Shown here one piece after another: positions 18,929-27,455 of a DNA stretch of 33,531 nt. The position numbers were made by a program, and so were the translations under genes. This DNA is from an uncultured Gammaproteobacteria bacterium (GTDB lineage Bacteria > Pseudomonadota > Gammaproteobacteria > UBA4575): NCBI GenBank assembly GCA_937922735.1, contig CALAJL010000112.1, forward strand, positions 1-33,531, written 5' to 3'. The stretch's first letter is position 1. The number at the start of each line of letters is the position of its first letter. Under the pieces are notes generated by a model. The model made no database searches and had not been told where the DNA came from. It saw only the letters and a list, made by a program, of their open reading frames with translations.

Positions 18929-20284
18929 ATGCCTGAGACAGTCATCCAACTTCAAGACCAAACGCTAAAGGTCATTGGCGACGCTTTACAAAGCGGCACC
19001 ATGCAGCGTGCTCGCCGTATTTTGAATGCATTGCATCCTGCAGAAATTGCTAATTTGCTCGAAGCGCTACCCCACTCCCAACGTGGCATTGTCTGGAATA
19101 TGTTAGACCATGATGACGATGGCGAAATCTTGCTGAACGTGGGTGATGAAGTTCGTAATGGTTTAATCCAGAACATGGATAGCGACGCACTCATTTCAGC
19201 CACTGAAGGCTTAGAGATGGATGACTTAGCCGATCTACTTGCTGACCTGCCCGACACGGTTACTGAACAAGCTCTGGCAGGCATGGACCAACAAGACCGC
19301 AAACGCTTAGAAGCAGTGCTTGCCTACGATGAAGATACTGCGGGCGGCCTAATGAATACCGACACCGTAACAGTTCGCCGCGATGTTACTCTGGATGTAG
19401 TGTTACGCTATTTACGCACTAGAGGAGAATTACCTCGTGCCACGGATTCATTATTTGTTGTGGATCGCTATGACCATTACATCGGCACACTTCCACTCAC
19501 CTCTGTACTAACTAACAAACCGACCGAGCTGGTACGCGACATCATGGTAGAGGATATTGAAGCATTTTCAGCCGATGCAGAAGATAATTTGGTCGCAAAA
19601 TCTTTTCAAGACCTAGACCTTCTCTCTGCAGCAGTTGTAGATGAAAACAATAAACTCATTGGTCGCATCACAGTAGACGACGTAGTGGATGTAATAAGAG
19701 AAGAAGCAGAACATTCCGTATTCAGCATGGCAGGCTTATCTGAAGAAGAAGATTTATTTGGCCCCGTGGTTTCTTCTACACGGCGTCGCGCCATCTGGTT
19801 AGGCGTAAATTTAGCAACTGCTTTTCTTGCAGCTTGGGTGATCAGCTTGTTTCAACCCGCTTTAGAAAAAATAATCGTCTTAGCTATTTTGATTCCAGTC
19901 GTTGCCAGTATGGGTGGCATTGCAGGTAGCCAAACACTAACACTAGTCATTCGTGGCATTGCCACCGGCCAGGTTGGGCGCAGTAACTCTAGACTATTAT
20001 TAACAAAAGAACTCGCGGTTGGATTTTTGAATGGCATGGTATGGGCGCTTGTCGTTGCCATCGTCGTCATGCTTTGGTTTAAGGACATTAAAATGGGAGG
20101 CATTATTGCAGTGGCTATGGCTGCAAATTTAGTCTGTGCAGCACTTGCGGGCGTTACCATTCCCATCATGTTACGTAAACTCAAGATTGACCCTGCACTT
20201 GCGGGAGGTGTAGTCCTTACAACAATTACTGATGTAGTCGGGATATTCGCTTTCTTAGGTCTTGCAACATGGCTGCTTTTATAA
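18929..20284 (+). CDS. mgtE: Magnesium transporter MgtE
   Basis: Inner-membrane Mg2+ channel gated by intracellular Mg2+. The 451-residue protein has an N-terminal MgtE domain (about 1-130, LHPAEIANLLEALPHSQR and an acidic helical superhelix), a linker with a CBS pair (about 135-260, AGGLMNTDTVTVRRDVTLDVVL and GRITVDDVVDVIREE) and five C-terminal transmembrane helices (about 285-450). The pore region shows PVVASMGGIAGSQTLTLVIRG, the family's selectivity and helix-packing segment. mgtE next to ptsI is a recurrent arrangement in proteobacteria with an HPr-kinase PTS. Confidence 0.96.
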   Translation: MPETVIQLQDQTLKVIGDALQSGTMQRARRILNALHPAEIANLLEALPHSQRGIVWNMLDHDDDGEILLNVGDEVRNGLIQNMDSDALISATEGLEMDDLADLLADLPDTVTEQALAGMDQQDRKRLEAVLAYDEDTAGGLMNTDTVTVRRDVTLDVVLRYLRTRGELPRATDSLFVVDRYDHYIGTLPLTSVLTNKPTELVRDIMVEDIEAFSADAEDNLVAKSFQDLDLLSAAVVDENNKLIGRITVDDVVDVIREEAEHSVFSMAGLSEEEDLFGPVVSSTRRRAIWLGVNLATAFLAAWVISLFQPALEKIIVLAILIPVVASMGGIAGSQTLTLVIRGIATGQVGRSNSRLLLTKELAVGFLNGMVWALVVAIVVMLWFKDIKMGGIIAVAMAANLVCAALAGVTIPIMLRKLKIDPALAGGVVLTTITDVVGIFAFLGLATWLLL

Positions 20285-20315
20285 AATATCTTTTTAAGAA
20301 AAGTAAAATTGTATT

Positions 20316-21791
20316 CTAAATTAGAGATTTTCTAATTTTATCTGGATATCGAGCTTTCAGAGATTTCCACTGTTCTAATTGCTTGCTTATACCATACCTC
20401 ATATTAATTTGATCCCAAGACTCAGCCGTAGCATCTAAAGCAAGTTTTGGGCTCATTTTGCCACGATCTACAATATCAATATATTCTTTAAGCACATCCC
20501 AATATTCACCTTGCCCCGTTAAATATAAATCTGGAATACTATTTTTCATGCTAATTTTATGTGCATCCAAAAATTTCTTTGAATATGTTGCTTGAATTTC
20601 CTCATCTTCATAATGCTCGACTCTAAATGGATCAAAGTAACCGTTTGGGTACTGCACTGCTTTTGTCGACATGACAGGACTACATGCAAATAAAGTAAAT
20701 AAATAAGATATCTCTGGCTCTTTTGAAAAACTCGATACAGTATAATTCCACCCCCAGTTGAAATATGGAGTTTGCAACAAACTTCCATTCACATAACCAC
20801 CTGGTGTTGGCCCAAATTCAAGGTTATTACGAATTTTTGAATTTCTATTGTTCAAATATTTTTGTGTGCCACCCCAACCGATATTACAAAACATATTACC
20901 ATCTGAAAAAGCCGTCCAATTTTCAAACAAACCATTCGTTTTTGCATTTGGATACAAAAACTCCGATGTAGATACTAATTCACTCAACGCTTCCACACCT
21001 GCTTCATTATTAATTTGCGGGTTTAAACTATCATCAAATGGAAAATACCCTTTTGCATGGAACCTGACCCACCACTCCCACGCTATATAATCTTTGTTAC
21101 GATACAGTGCACCACCATATTTATTTTCGTTAGGACGATGAAAAAACCTAATCATTTGGTCTAGTTGCTCCCAAGTATTAGGGATACTTAAAGGATACCC
21201 ATACTCAATCTCAAATTTCTTCCTTTCTGTTTCATCTTGTAACCAAGCTTTGTTATAAAACATTAAATAAGTATCACCATCAGTTTGATAACCATAAAAT
21301 TTATCTTTATAGAAATCACCAACTGTATAGAGCATATCTTTGCAAAATTCGTTTGGTTCATACTTTTCAACATACTCATCCAACGTTCTTATAGCACCCG
21401 CTTCTATAAGATCCGGCAAACCAAAAGTTGCCGGCAAGGCAATATCAAAGTTTGTTGAACTAAACAAAGATTGCGCCATAATTTTCACATTGATTTCATC
21501 AAGAGATGCTTCAATATATTCTACATTGACGCCTGTTTGTTCAGAAAATATATCAGCGATAGGCTTCAGATTTCCTAGCGAACCTTTAGGTTGTAAAATA
21601 GTAATGGTTACATCACGGCCACTAGTCAAATTTTTAACATGGTCAATGACTTTTTGATCTAAGGTATCAATATCATTTCCAAGAGGGTTAGTGTTAGCAA
21701 ACAAAAGACTGCCTGGTATACATGCACCAACCGACCCAATAACAGCATTTTTCAACAATCTTCTCTTAGAGGATGAGCGCGGTTCTTTCAT
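20316..21791 (-). CDS. Tat-exported extracellular solute-binding protein, family 1
   Basis: Periplasmic binding protein resembling the sugar-binding proteins of ABC transporters (SBP_bac_1, MalE-like). The 491-residue precursor begins with a twin-arginine signal (SKRRLLKNAVIG, Arg10-Arg11, then a hydrophobic stretch), so it is likely exported folded by the Tat system. Family-like regions are GSLGNLKPIADIFSEQTGVNVEYI, the FDIALPATFGLPDLIEAGAIRTLDEYV segment, YGYQTDGDTYLMFYNKAW and NTWEQLDQMIRFF. No permease or ATPase gene is adjacent. It is divergent from a membrane GGDEF-EAL gene with a 94-bp shared upstream region, which raises the possibility that it works as a sensor partner rather than in uptake. 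The ligand is unknown. Confidence 0.82.
   Translation of the reverse strand: MKEPRSSSKRRLLKNAVIGSVGACIPGSLLFANTNPLGNDIDTLDQKVIDHVKNLTSGRDVTITILQPKGSLGNLKPIADIFSEQTGVNVEYIEASLDEINVKIMAQSLFSSTNFDIALPATFGLPDLIEAGAIRTLDEYVEKYEPNEFCKDMLYTVGDFYKDKFYGYQTDGDTYLMFYNKAWLQDETERKKFEIEYGYPLSIPNTWEQLDQMIRFFHRPNENKYGGALYRNKDYIAWEWWVRFHAKGYFPFDDSLNPQINNEAGVEALSELVSTSEFLYPNAKTNGLFENWTAFSDGNMFCNIGWGGTQKYLNNRNSKIRNNLEFGPTPGGYVNGSLLQTPYFNWGWNYTVSSFSKEPEISYLFTLFACSPVMSTKAVQYPNGYFDPFRVEHYEDEEIQATYSKKFLDAHKISMKNSIPDLYLTGQGEYWDVLKEYIDIVDRGKMSPKLALDATAESWDQINMRYGISKQLEQWKSLKARYPDKIRKSLI
20318..20338. terminator. Possible terminator hairpin between convergent genes
   Basis: An 8-bp perfect inverted repeat, AAATTAGA-N5-TCTAATTT, lies at the convergent ends of mgtE (+) and the solute-binding protein gene (-), overlapping the last codons of the latter. 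It is AT-rich, and the T-run on either strand is short, so termination by it is plausible but unproven. Confidence 0.3.
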
Positions 21792-21885
21792 TTCTTGCCC
21801 TAAATATTTTTAGTAATGAGCCGATAACATATTCATAAAATAACGAATTATTCTAATTAACGGCATAATCAGCCAATTCTTTAAT

Positions 21886-24465
21886 ATGATCTATAAATCT
21901 ACCAAGAACATAAGAATTGGAAATCTATTACTTTTATCATTTTCGGCAGTGCTACTGCTTGCAATAGTATCAATGATAATTGCAAGTACATTTGTAAGTA
22001 GAATTGATGAATCACAATCTGAATTAATACAGTCTTCAATTCCTGCTTTAATAAATGTAAATCAACTATCAACGATTTCACTAAATCTCATTCAAAGCAC
22101 TTCACATATGGCTGATTCTGAAAGCATTGAAGAAATCGATGAAAGAAAAAATAAAGCTGTAAATCTATCTGATAGATTGAAGTATCAATTGCAAATATTA
22201 AATGATCTTAAATTATCAAATGAGTTTGATAGTGAAATTAATTTAGCACTTCAAGGTTTAGAATCTAATGTTCATCTTGCAGGCCAATTATTAACAAAGT
22301 ATTTAAATGAAAAAGATAAGTATAATAATTCATTACAGAAAATTAATAGTTCTAGCGAAGCTATAAGTGACTTATCTTCTGTAATTAAAATTAAGTCCAA
22401 TTCTGCATTATTAAACAAAATAAAAATTCTTGAAAATAGTCCGAATGAAATTGATTTAGAACAACAATTAAAAGAAGAATTATATAATAAAGAAATCACT
22501 TCAGAAATTCTTCATCGCATAGGTGAATTAAATAGCTCTCTTCAAATATTAGATACCGCTAGCAATAATGCAAGTATCCTCTCTGCCGAGCAAGACTTTG
22601 ATCATGCTCTTCGTAATATTACAAGAGCAATTATAAATCATTCGAACAAGGGCATTAGAAATGAATTCTCGCCAAACATATTAATATTAATTAAGTATGG
22701 ACAAGATAATGCAGATATATTTGATATCAAACAAAATATATTAAGCATTAAATATAAAATTAATTTAATCAACAAACAAAATATTCAGCTTGCGCAGAAA
22801 CTTAATTCTTCCGTCAATTTACTGAGCGATAAAGTAAGAATAAATACTGAAATATCTACTCAGGAACTTAAAGATATTATAAATTCTGGAAAATTTATAA
22901 TATATATTGTTATTCTATTTGTTACATTAATCGGCATAATACTAGCCCATACCACAGTCAAGAGAATTACAAACCCGTTATACAAGTTATTAGTAGCCAC
23001 AAAAGAAATAGGAAAAGGAAACTTAAATCATGTAATTAAAATTGGCTCTAATGATGAATTTGGAAAACTAGCCTCATCATTTAATTTGATGACGACAAAC
23101 TTAAAAAAATCAAATGAGCAGATCGAACATTTAGCATATCATGACACACTAACTGGACTACCTAATAGAAGGTTATTCAATAAACATTTAAAAACAGCAA
23201 TACTCGATGCGAGTCATAATGCTGAGAATTTAGCAGTTATGTTTTTAGATCTAGATAACTTCAAACGAATAAATGATACTCTTGGACATGATGTTGGTGA
23301 TGAACTATTAAAAGTAGTATCTCAAAGAATAACAAAATGCATAAGAAGCTCCGACACCACATTTCAAAATCACAATAACCGTTCTGACTCAACTTTAGCA
23401 AGAATAGGTGGAGATGAGTTTATATTGTTATTTACTCATTTAAACAATTCTTTTGAACCAAGCACTATTGCAACTCGATTATTAAGCATATTTGACGATC
23501 CTTTTGAAATTCATGGTGAATCTATTCACACAAACACAAGCATTGGTATAGCGGTGTACCCCGATGACACTGTAGAGTCTGATGAATTAATCAAGTTTGC
23601 TGACATCGCAATGTATGAAGCAAAGAAAAGCGGCAAAGGTATGTACCAATATTACTCAAACTCGATGAATACCGCTATTTTCAGAATTTTAACCTTGCAA
23701 AATAAGCTCTATAACGCAATCTCAGATAATCAATTAGAACTTTTCTATCAACCAATCTTGGACTCTAACAGTTTTGATATTGTTGGAGTTGAAGCATTAA
23801 TTCGTTGGAACGATCCGGAATTAGGCACTATATTTCCAGATGCATTTATACCACTTGCAGAAGAATCTGGGGCTATTGTTCCGATTGGCGAGTGGGTAAT
23901 TAAGGAAGCATGCAAAAAAATTAAATTTTGGAATACTAAATTTAATACTGATTTATTTATTTCAGTAAATGTATCAAGCGTTCAATTTAGCAAACAAGAT
24001 TTATACAAAGTTATATCCAATCAATTAAATTTATATAAAATAAATCCAAACCTTCTACATATTGAGATTACCGAGTCTATATTAATGTCTTCTAGTGATG
24101 ATATAGTCAATAAACTCAATAAATTAAAAGAACTAGGAATAAAAATATCCCTTGATGATTTTGGAACAGGATATTCATCACTGAGCTATTTACAAAAATT
24201 TCCAATCGATACACTTAAGATTGATCGACAATTTACTAGTGAAATAACTGAATTCAATGAATTTCCTGCACTCGTTACAGCAATTATTAACATGGCACAT
24301 GGTTTAAAAATGACCCTTGTTGCTGAAGGTGTTGAAAATAAGTTTCAGGCAAATCAACTTAAAAAGTTATCCTGCAACCTTTTACAAGGCTATTATTTTA
24401 GTCGCCCTGTTATCGAAACAGAAATGACAGAATTAATCAGAAAAAGCCATCTTAAATCTGCATAA
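21886..24465 (+). CDS. Membrane HAMP-GGDEF-EAL cyclic-di-GMP signalling protein
   Basis: The 859-residue protein is predicted to make and/or degrade cyclic-di-GMP in response to a periplasmic cue. TM1 is at about residues 13-33. A helical periplasmic region of about 300 residues matches no domain I recognise. TM2 is at about 336-357, HAMP about 357-410, GGDEF about 415-590 (motif GGDEF intact at 508-512) and EAL about 605-855. EAL catalytic motifs are all present: EALIRW (Glu636), NVSSVQF, HIEITES, DDFGTGYSS (Asp757-Asp758), LKIDRQF and VAEGVE, so phosphodiesterase activity is likely. No clean RxxD inhibitory site precedes GGDEF; the region reads RSDS within an insertion. Codon use is visibly more AT-rich than in the flanking core genes. 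Confidence 0.93.
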   Translation: MIYKSTKNIRIGNLLLLSFSAVLLLAIVSMIIASTFVSRIDESQSELIQSSIPALINVNQLSTISLNLIQSTSHMADSESIEEIDERKNKAVNLSDRLKYQLQILNDLKLSNEFDSEINLALQGLESNVHLAGQLLTKYLNEKDKYNNSLQKINSSSEAISDLSSVIKIKSNSALLNKIKILENSPNEIDLEQQLKEELYNKEITSEILHRIGELNSSLQILDTASNNASILSAEQDFDHALRNITRAIINHSNKGIRNEFSPNILILIKYGQDNADIFDIKQNILSIKYKINLINKQNIQLAQKLNSSVNLLSDKVRINTEISTQELKDIINSGKFIIYIVILFVTLIGIILAHTTVKRITNPLYKLLVATKEIGKGNLNHVIKIGSNDEFGKLASSFNLMTTNLKKSNEQIEHLAYHDTLTGLPNRRLFNKHLKTAILDASHNAENLAVMFLDLDNFKRINDTLGHDVGDELLKVVSQRITKCIRSSDTTFQNHNNRSDSTLARIGGDEFILLFTHLNNSFEPSTIATRLLSIFDDPFEIHGESIHTNTSIGIAVYPDDTVESDELIKFADIAMYEAKKSGKGMYQYYSNSMNTAIFRILTLQNKLYNAISDNQLELFYQPILDSNSFDIVGVEALIRWNDPELGTIFPDAFIPLAEESGAIVPIGEWVIKEACKKIKFWNTKFNTDLFISVNVSSVQFSKQDLYKVISNQLNLYKINPNLLHIEITESILMSSSDDIVNKLNKLKELGIKISLDDFGTGYSSLSYLQKFPIDTLKIDRQFTSEITEFNEFPALVTAIINMAHGLKMTLVAEGVENKFQANQLKKLSCNLLQGYYFSRPVIETEMTELIRKSHLKSA

Positions 24466-24604
24466 AGATACTCTAGCTTCACAACTGAGAATAATTATTT
24501 AGTATTAAATTTTTTCTAGATACCTTTCTTCTAAACATTTAGCCACTTTTTCTAGTGATATAACTATTTATATTAATCATAAAAAAGACTTAATCTTAAG
24601 TTGT

Positions 24605-24613
24605 TGATACAAT
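24605..24613 (+). promoter_or_regulatory. Possible extended -10 promoter for the cupin gene
   Basis: TG-A-TACAAT lies 25 bp before the cupin ATG at 24639, in the 173-bp gap after the GGDEF-EAL gene. No good -35 hexamer is seen 17 bp upstream. Extended -10 promoters can do without one. Confidence 0.35.
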
Positions 24614-24638
24614 CATTCGACTAGATATGGAGAGTTTT

Positions 24639-24977
24639 ATGAGTAACTATTCTAAATCATCATCATTAACAAATGATTATGAGCCTTTTATGATAGGCGA
24701 TAAACAAGCAGGTGAAGTACATTGGCTCACTACCACCAACTCTAGCGGGGCCGCCACTTACTCTGGATTATGGCGTTGTGACCCAATGACGTTTGAGTAT
24801 GAATTTCCAGGTGATGAATACATACAAGTGCTTGATGGAAGCTTGCTAATTGAAATACCAGGCGAAGAAGATGTACAACTACAAAAAGGCGAAATTGCTG
24901 CATTCAATAAAGGCATGAAAACTATCTGGACAATTCAAAGTGCTTTCAAAAAGTTTTTTGTAATTTCAAATTGCTAA
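24639..24977 (+). CDS. Cupin-domain protein (Cupin_3/DUF861-like)
   Basis: Small protein of 112 residues that is essentially one cupin barrel. It resembles the Cupin_3 group found in proteins such as the EutQ C-terminal domain and (S)-ureidoglycine aminohydrolase relatives. Visible are GLWRCDPMTFEYEFPGDEYIQVLDGSLLIEIPG (cupin motif 1 region, with Glu and Asp in place of the usual histidines) and LQKGEIAAFNKGMKTIWTIQ (motif 2 region). The start chosen is ATG 24639, with GGAGAG upstream; an ATG four codons earlier overlaps that site. The substrate is unknown. Confidence 0.8.
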   Translation: MSNYSKSSSLTNDYEPFMIGDKQAGEVHWLTTTNSSGAATYSGLWRCDPMTFEYEFPGDEYIQVLDGSLLIEIPGEEDVQLQKGEIAAFNKGMKTIWTIQSAFKKFFVISNC

Positions 24978-25044
24978 CCTTTCTAAACAATTTTACAGCC
25001 AACTATAGGTGAAAAGCATACATTCAGGATAATCTTAACTATCC

Positions 25045-25320
25045 ATGAAAATAATAATTAAATACCTAGCTAAGCCACAGCATAAAGATGCATTGGAAAA
25101 AGCGCTGCGATCCATAATTGTAATCACCAGAAAAGCACATGGCTGTGTTCAATGCGACCTCCACCCTTCACTCGATAATCGTCTTGTGTTTTTTTTCGAT
25201 CAACTTTGGGAAAACGAGGATAGTTGGAAGCAATACTTAGAAAGGAAGCATATGCAAGAATTTGTAAATCAAACAGAAGCCATGATCGATACACTTGATA
25301 CATGCATCTCAGAATACTGA
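25045..25320 (+). CDS. ABM-domain (YgiN-like) putative monooxygenase
   Basis: The 91-residue protein has the dimeric ferredoxin-like fold of the antibiotic biosynthesis monooxygenase (ABM) superfamily. The pattern is a first strand (KIIIKYLAKPQH), a helix, GCVQCDLHPSLDNRLVFFFDQLWENEDSWKQYLERKHMQEFV and a final helix. YgiN-type members act on quinols or are of unknown function, and the sequence does not reveal the substrate. It follows the cupin gene by 67 bp and may be cotranscribed with it. Confidence 0.8.
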   Translation: MKIIIKYLAKPQHKDALEKALRSIIVITRKAHGCVQCDLHPSLDNRLVFFFDQLWENEDSWKQYLERKHMQEFVNQTEAMIDTLDTCISEY

Positions 25321-25507
25321 TTAACATTTTCTGCTAACAGTAAAATTGTAAGCATTAAACTTATAGAAATAAGGCACATAGAGCGATGCAACTAATTAGT
25401 ATACATACCTAAGCACCTTTGTCACTCAGTTCAGATATTCAATCCCATCATATAACACTGTAAACCTAATAAATTTTTAACAATTAACTTAAATCTTATT
25501 TATTATA

Positions 25508-26545
25508 GTGACTATATATTTATTATCGATTCTTTATGTTGTAATTACAGCGCTACCATTAATAAAGCACGATGCTTGGTGGTTGCGCATTTTTGAATTC
25601 CCTAGAAGTCAGCTCACACTGATTGGTCTTTTGATTATTATATTAAGCTTTTTACTTTTAGAAAAAAACTTCTATTTTTACTGTTCAACTATAGTAGTTT
25701 TTTTATGTGTTATTTATCAGATAATAAAAATTGCTCCATATACATCGGCATATCCAATTCAGATGTTTAATGCAAAAAACACCCCACATAATGAAACTGT
25801 AAAATTAATGATTGCCAATGTATATATGGAGAATAGAAATTATAAAGGCTTGTCTGAGCTGATTAATACTTATACTCCAGACATTGTATTAGCCGTAGAA
25901 GTGGATCAAGCATGGCATTTAAATATAAAGGAAAATACAAATTACCATCATATAATTGCAAAACCATTAAACAATACTTACGGAATGGCACTATATTCTA
26001 ACTATAAACTTAGCAATGAAACTATAGAATTTTTAGTAGAAGATGATGTCCCTTCGATACACACAAAAGTGACGTTACCCTCAGGAAGAGAGCTGCTTCT
26101 CCATTGCTTGCACCCCAAGCCTCCTGCCCCACAAGAAAGCACTCAAACAACGGAAAGAGACGGAGAATTATTATTAGTTGGCAAACGCGTTAAACAAGCT
26201 GATATGGCAGCGATAGTTGCTGGTGATTTAAATGACGTAGCTTGGTCTTACACAACAACTTTGTTTCAAAAAATTAGTGGACTCCTAGACCCAAGAATTG
26301 GACGCGGCATGTACAGCACCTTCCATGTTAAAGCTCCATTTTTTCGCTTTCCTCTAGATCATGCTTTTGCATCAAAACATTTTAAACTAAAGTCGTTAAA
26401 AAGATTGCCTTCGATAGATTCGGACCATTTCCCAATTTTTATTGAATTTGCATTAGATAACAACGCTTCTAAAGAACATGAACCAATAACTGCAAGCCAT
26501 AGTGAAAAACAAGAAGCCGAAAGAAAAATAGAAGAAGCATTATAA
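25508..26545 (+). CDS. Membrane-anchored endonuclease/exonuclease/phosphatase family protein
   Basis: The 345-residue protein has three predicted N-terminal transmembrane helices (about residues 2-17, 36-52 and 57-74) followed by an EEP-fold catalytic domain (about 97-325). Recognisable active-site segments are MIANVYMENRN, the Glu in VLAVEVDQAW, HCLHPKPPAP, AGDLNDVAW, FPLDHAF and SDHFPIF, matching the metal-dependent EEP set. A charged tail rich in Glu, Lys and Ser follows. The GTG start at 25508 has no visible Shine-Dalgarno, so the true start may differ slightly. The substrate could be nucleic acid, phospholipid or phosphoinositide-like; the sequence does not decide. Confidence 0.82.
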   Translation: MTIYLLSILYVVITALPLIKHDAWWLRIFEFPRSQLTLIGLLIIILSFLLLEKNFYFYCSTIVVFLCVIYQIIKIAPYTSAYPIQMFNAKNTPHNETVKLMIANVYMENRNYKGLSELINTYTPDIVLAVEVDQAWHLNIKENTNYHHIIAKPLNNTYGMALYSNYKLSNETIEFLVEDDVPSIHTKVTLPSGRELLLHCLHPKPPAPQESTQTTERDGELLLVGKRVKQADMAAIVAGDLNDVAWSYTTTLFQKISGLLDPRIGRGMYSTFHVKAPFFRFPLDHAFASKHFKLKSLKRLPSIDSDHFPIFIEFALDNNASKEHEPITASHSEKQEAERKIEEAL

Positions 26546-26616
26546 TAAAACTAATCGTTATTACTGGATGAAAAAGTTTTGAGGCCACTTCCAACAACAC
26601 AAAGTGAACATAGATA

Positions 26617-27012
26617 ATGAAATATAGCTTTAATCTAGAAGATGCAAGTCAGGTTGCGATAGGTGCATTCGCATTAGGCGTGCCTATTTCTTTTTCAGAA
26701 GAAGCGTGGAAGCTAGGAGTGACCCTACCTACCTTTAATTTAGCCATTATATTTTGTCTGTCAGTAATATTTCTATCATTCTTTGCGTATCAAAGTGTTT
26801 TTCAAGGCAATATTGTAGGCAGGGTTCCTATATTTTTATTTAGAATCGTAGTCGCTTATTCGATAGCTGGGTTTATCGTAGCATTAATACTTTTATCTCT
26901 AGATAAATTTCCTTTGATATCAGATCCAGCAATTGCGCTGAAAAGACTTGTCGTCATAACAATGCCTGCATCGATGGGAGCAATTATTGTTGATAGTTTT
27001 GATAAGGAATAA
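26617..27012 (+). CDS. Small integral membrane protein, possibly DUF2391-like
   Basis: The 131-residue hydrophobic protein has three to four predicted transmembrane segments (about residues 10-28, 38-57, 69-93 and a weaker one around 110-125). The C-terminal ALKRLVVITMPASMGAIIVDS resembles my recollection of the DUF2391/TIGR02587 membrane family, but those proteins are usually longer, so the assignment is tentative. It starts 71 bp after the EEP gene, on the same strand. No function is known. Confidence 0.65.
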   Translation: MKYSFNLEDASQVAIGAFALGVPISFSEEAWKLGVTLPTFNLAIIFCLSVIFLSFFAYQSVFQGNIVGRVPIFLFRIVVAYSIAGFIVALILLSLDKFPLISDPAIALKRLVVITMPASMGAIIVDSFDKE

Positions 27013-27455
27013 TTATTAACTTTACATCTCAATGTCAGCCGTTAGCTGAAAGTTGTCATGCAGAGACTTAGAATATTTTATTTGATGAAGTATCTACATT
27101 GCAATACATTTCTGAACCTCCCTATACTTACAATTGGTCTCAACACGTTCAACCAAAAAAGAAGTACATCGTTAACAAAGCAACAAATATAGTTAGAGAC
27201 GCGATAACTGCACCAATATTTACATCGTCTTCCCTTATGCGCTTTTGATCAGTTGTGATTCCATCTGTTAATTTATCCATGATGAACATCATGCAACAAA
27301 CTGGCAATGAGCGTTGTTACATGTTGTAAACGCTATATAAGATAACTAATTATTTATTATTACAATTAGTTTAAATTCTAACCGTTATTAATTATCACTA
27401 CTTTGAAATGAAACCACACTAAGGCAGCCAGGTTGAGGCAGTTAGACTGAAGTAA
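27013..27455. other. Intergenic region with several AT-rich inverted repeats
   Basis: The only gap over 300 bp between recognised genes. It separates the plus-strand membrane protein gene from the convergent dcd gene. It contains a possible 43-codon minus-strand gene (annotated separately), a bulged hairpin near 27311-27333 (GCGT and TTACA arms paired with TGTAA and ACGC), an 8-bp perfect inverted repeat AACTAATT-N12-AATTAGTT at 27344-27371, and a bulged hairpin just after the dcd stop (about 27436-27463). None is followed by a proper T-run, so none is called a terminator. Confidence 0.5.
27149..27280 (-). CDS. Possible small single-pass membrane protein (43 aa)
   Basis: A short open frame beginning MDKLTDGITTDQKRIREDD has a charged N-terminal half and one C-terminal hydrophobic helix (about residues 24-42, ending in YFFFG). 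This is a protein-like pattern for a small membrane peptide. Two further in-frame ATGs lie 9 and 12 nt upstream (27289 and 27292). No Shine-Dalgarno is obvious and I know no homologue. An overlapping plus-strand frame (27058-27192) is less protein-like. Confidence 0.35.
   Translation of the reverse strand: MDKLTDGITTDQKRIREDDVNIGAVIASLTIFVALLTMYFFFG

Noticed and set aside
24484-24515. Weak hairpin followed by T bases after the GGDEF-EAL gene as a terminator
   Set aside because: The stem relies on two G-U pairs and a mismatch, and six bases separate it from the T-run.
27058-27192. 44-codon plus-strand open frame after the small membrane protein gene
   Set aside because: No Shine-Dalgarno and a composition like translated noncoding AT-rich DNA. 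It overlaps the more protein-like minus-strand frame.
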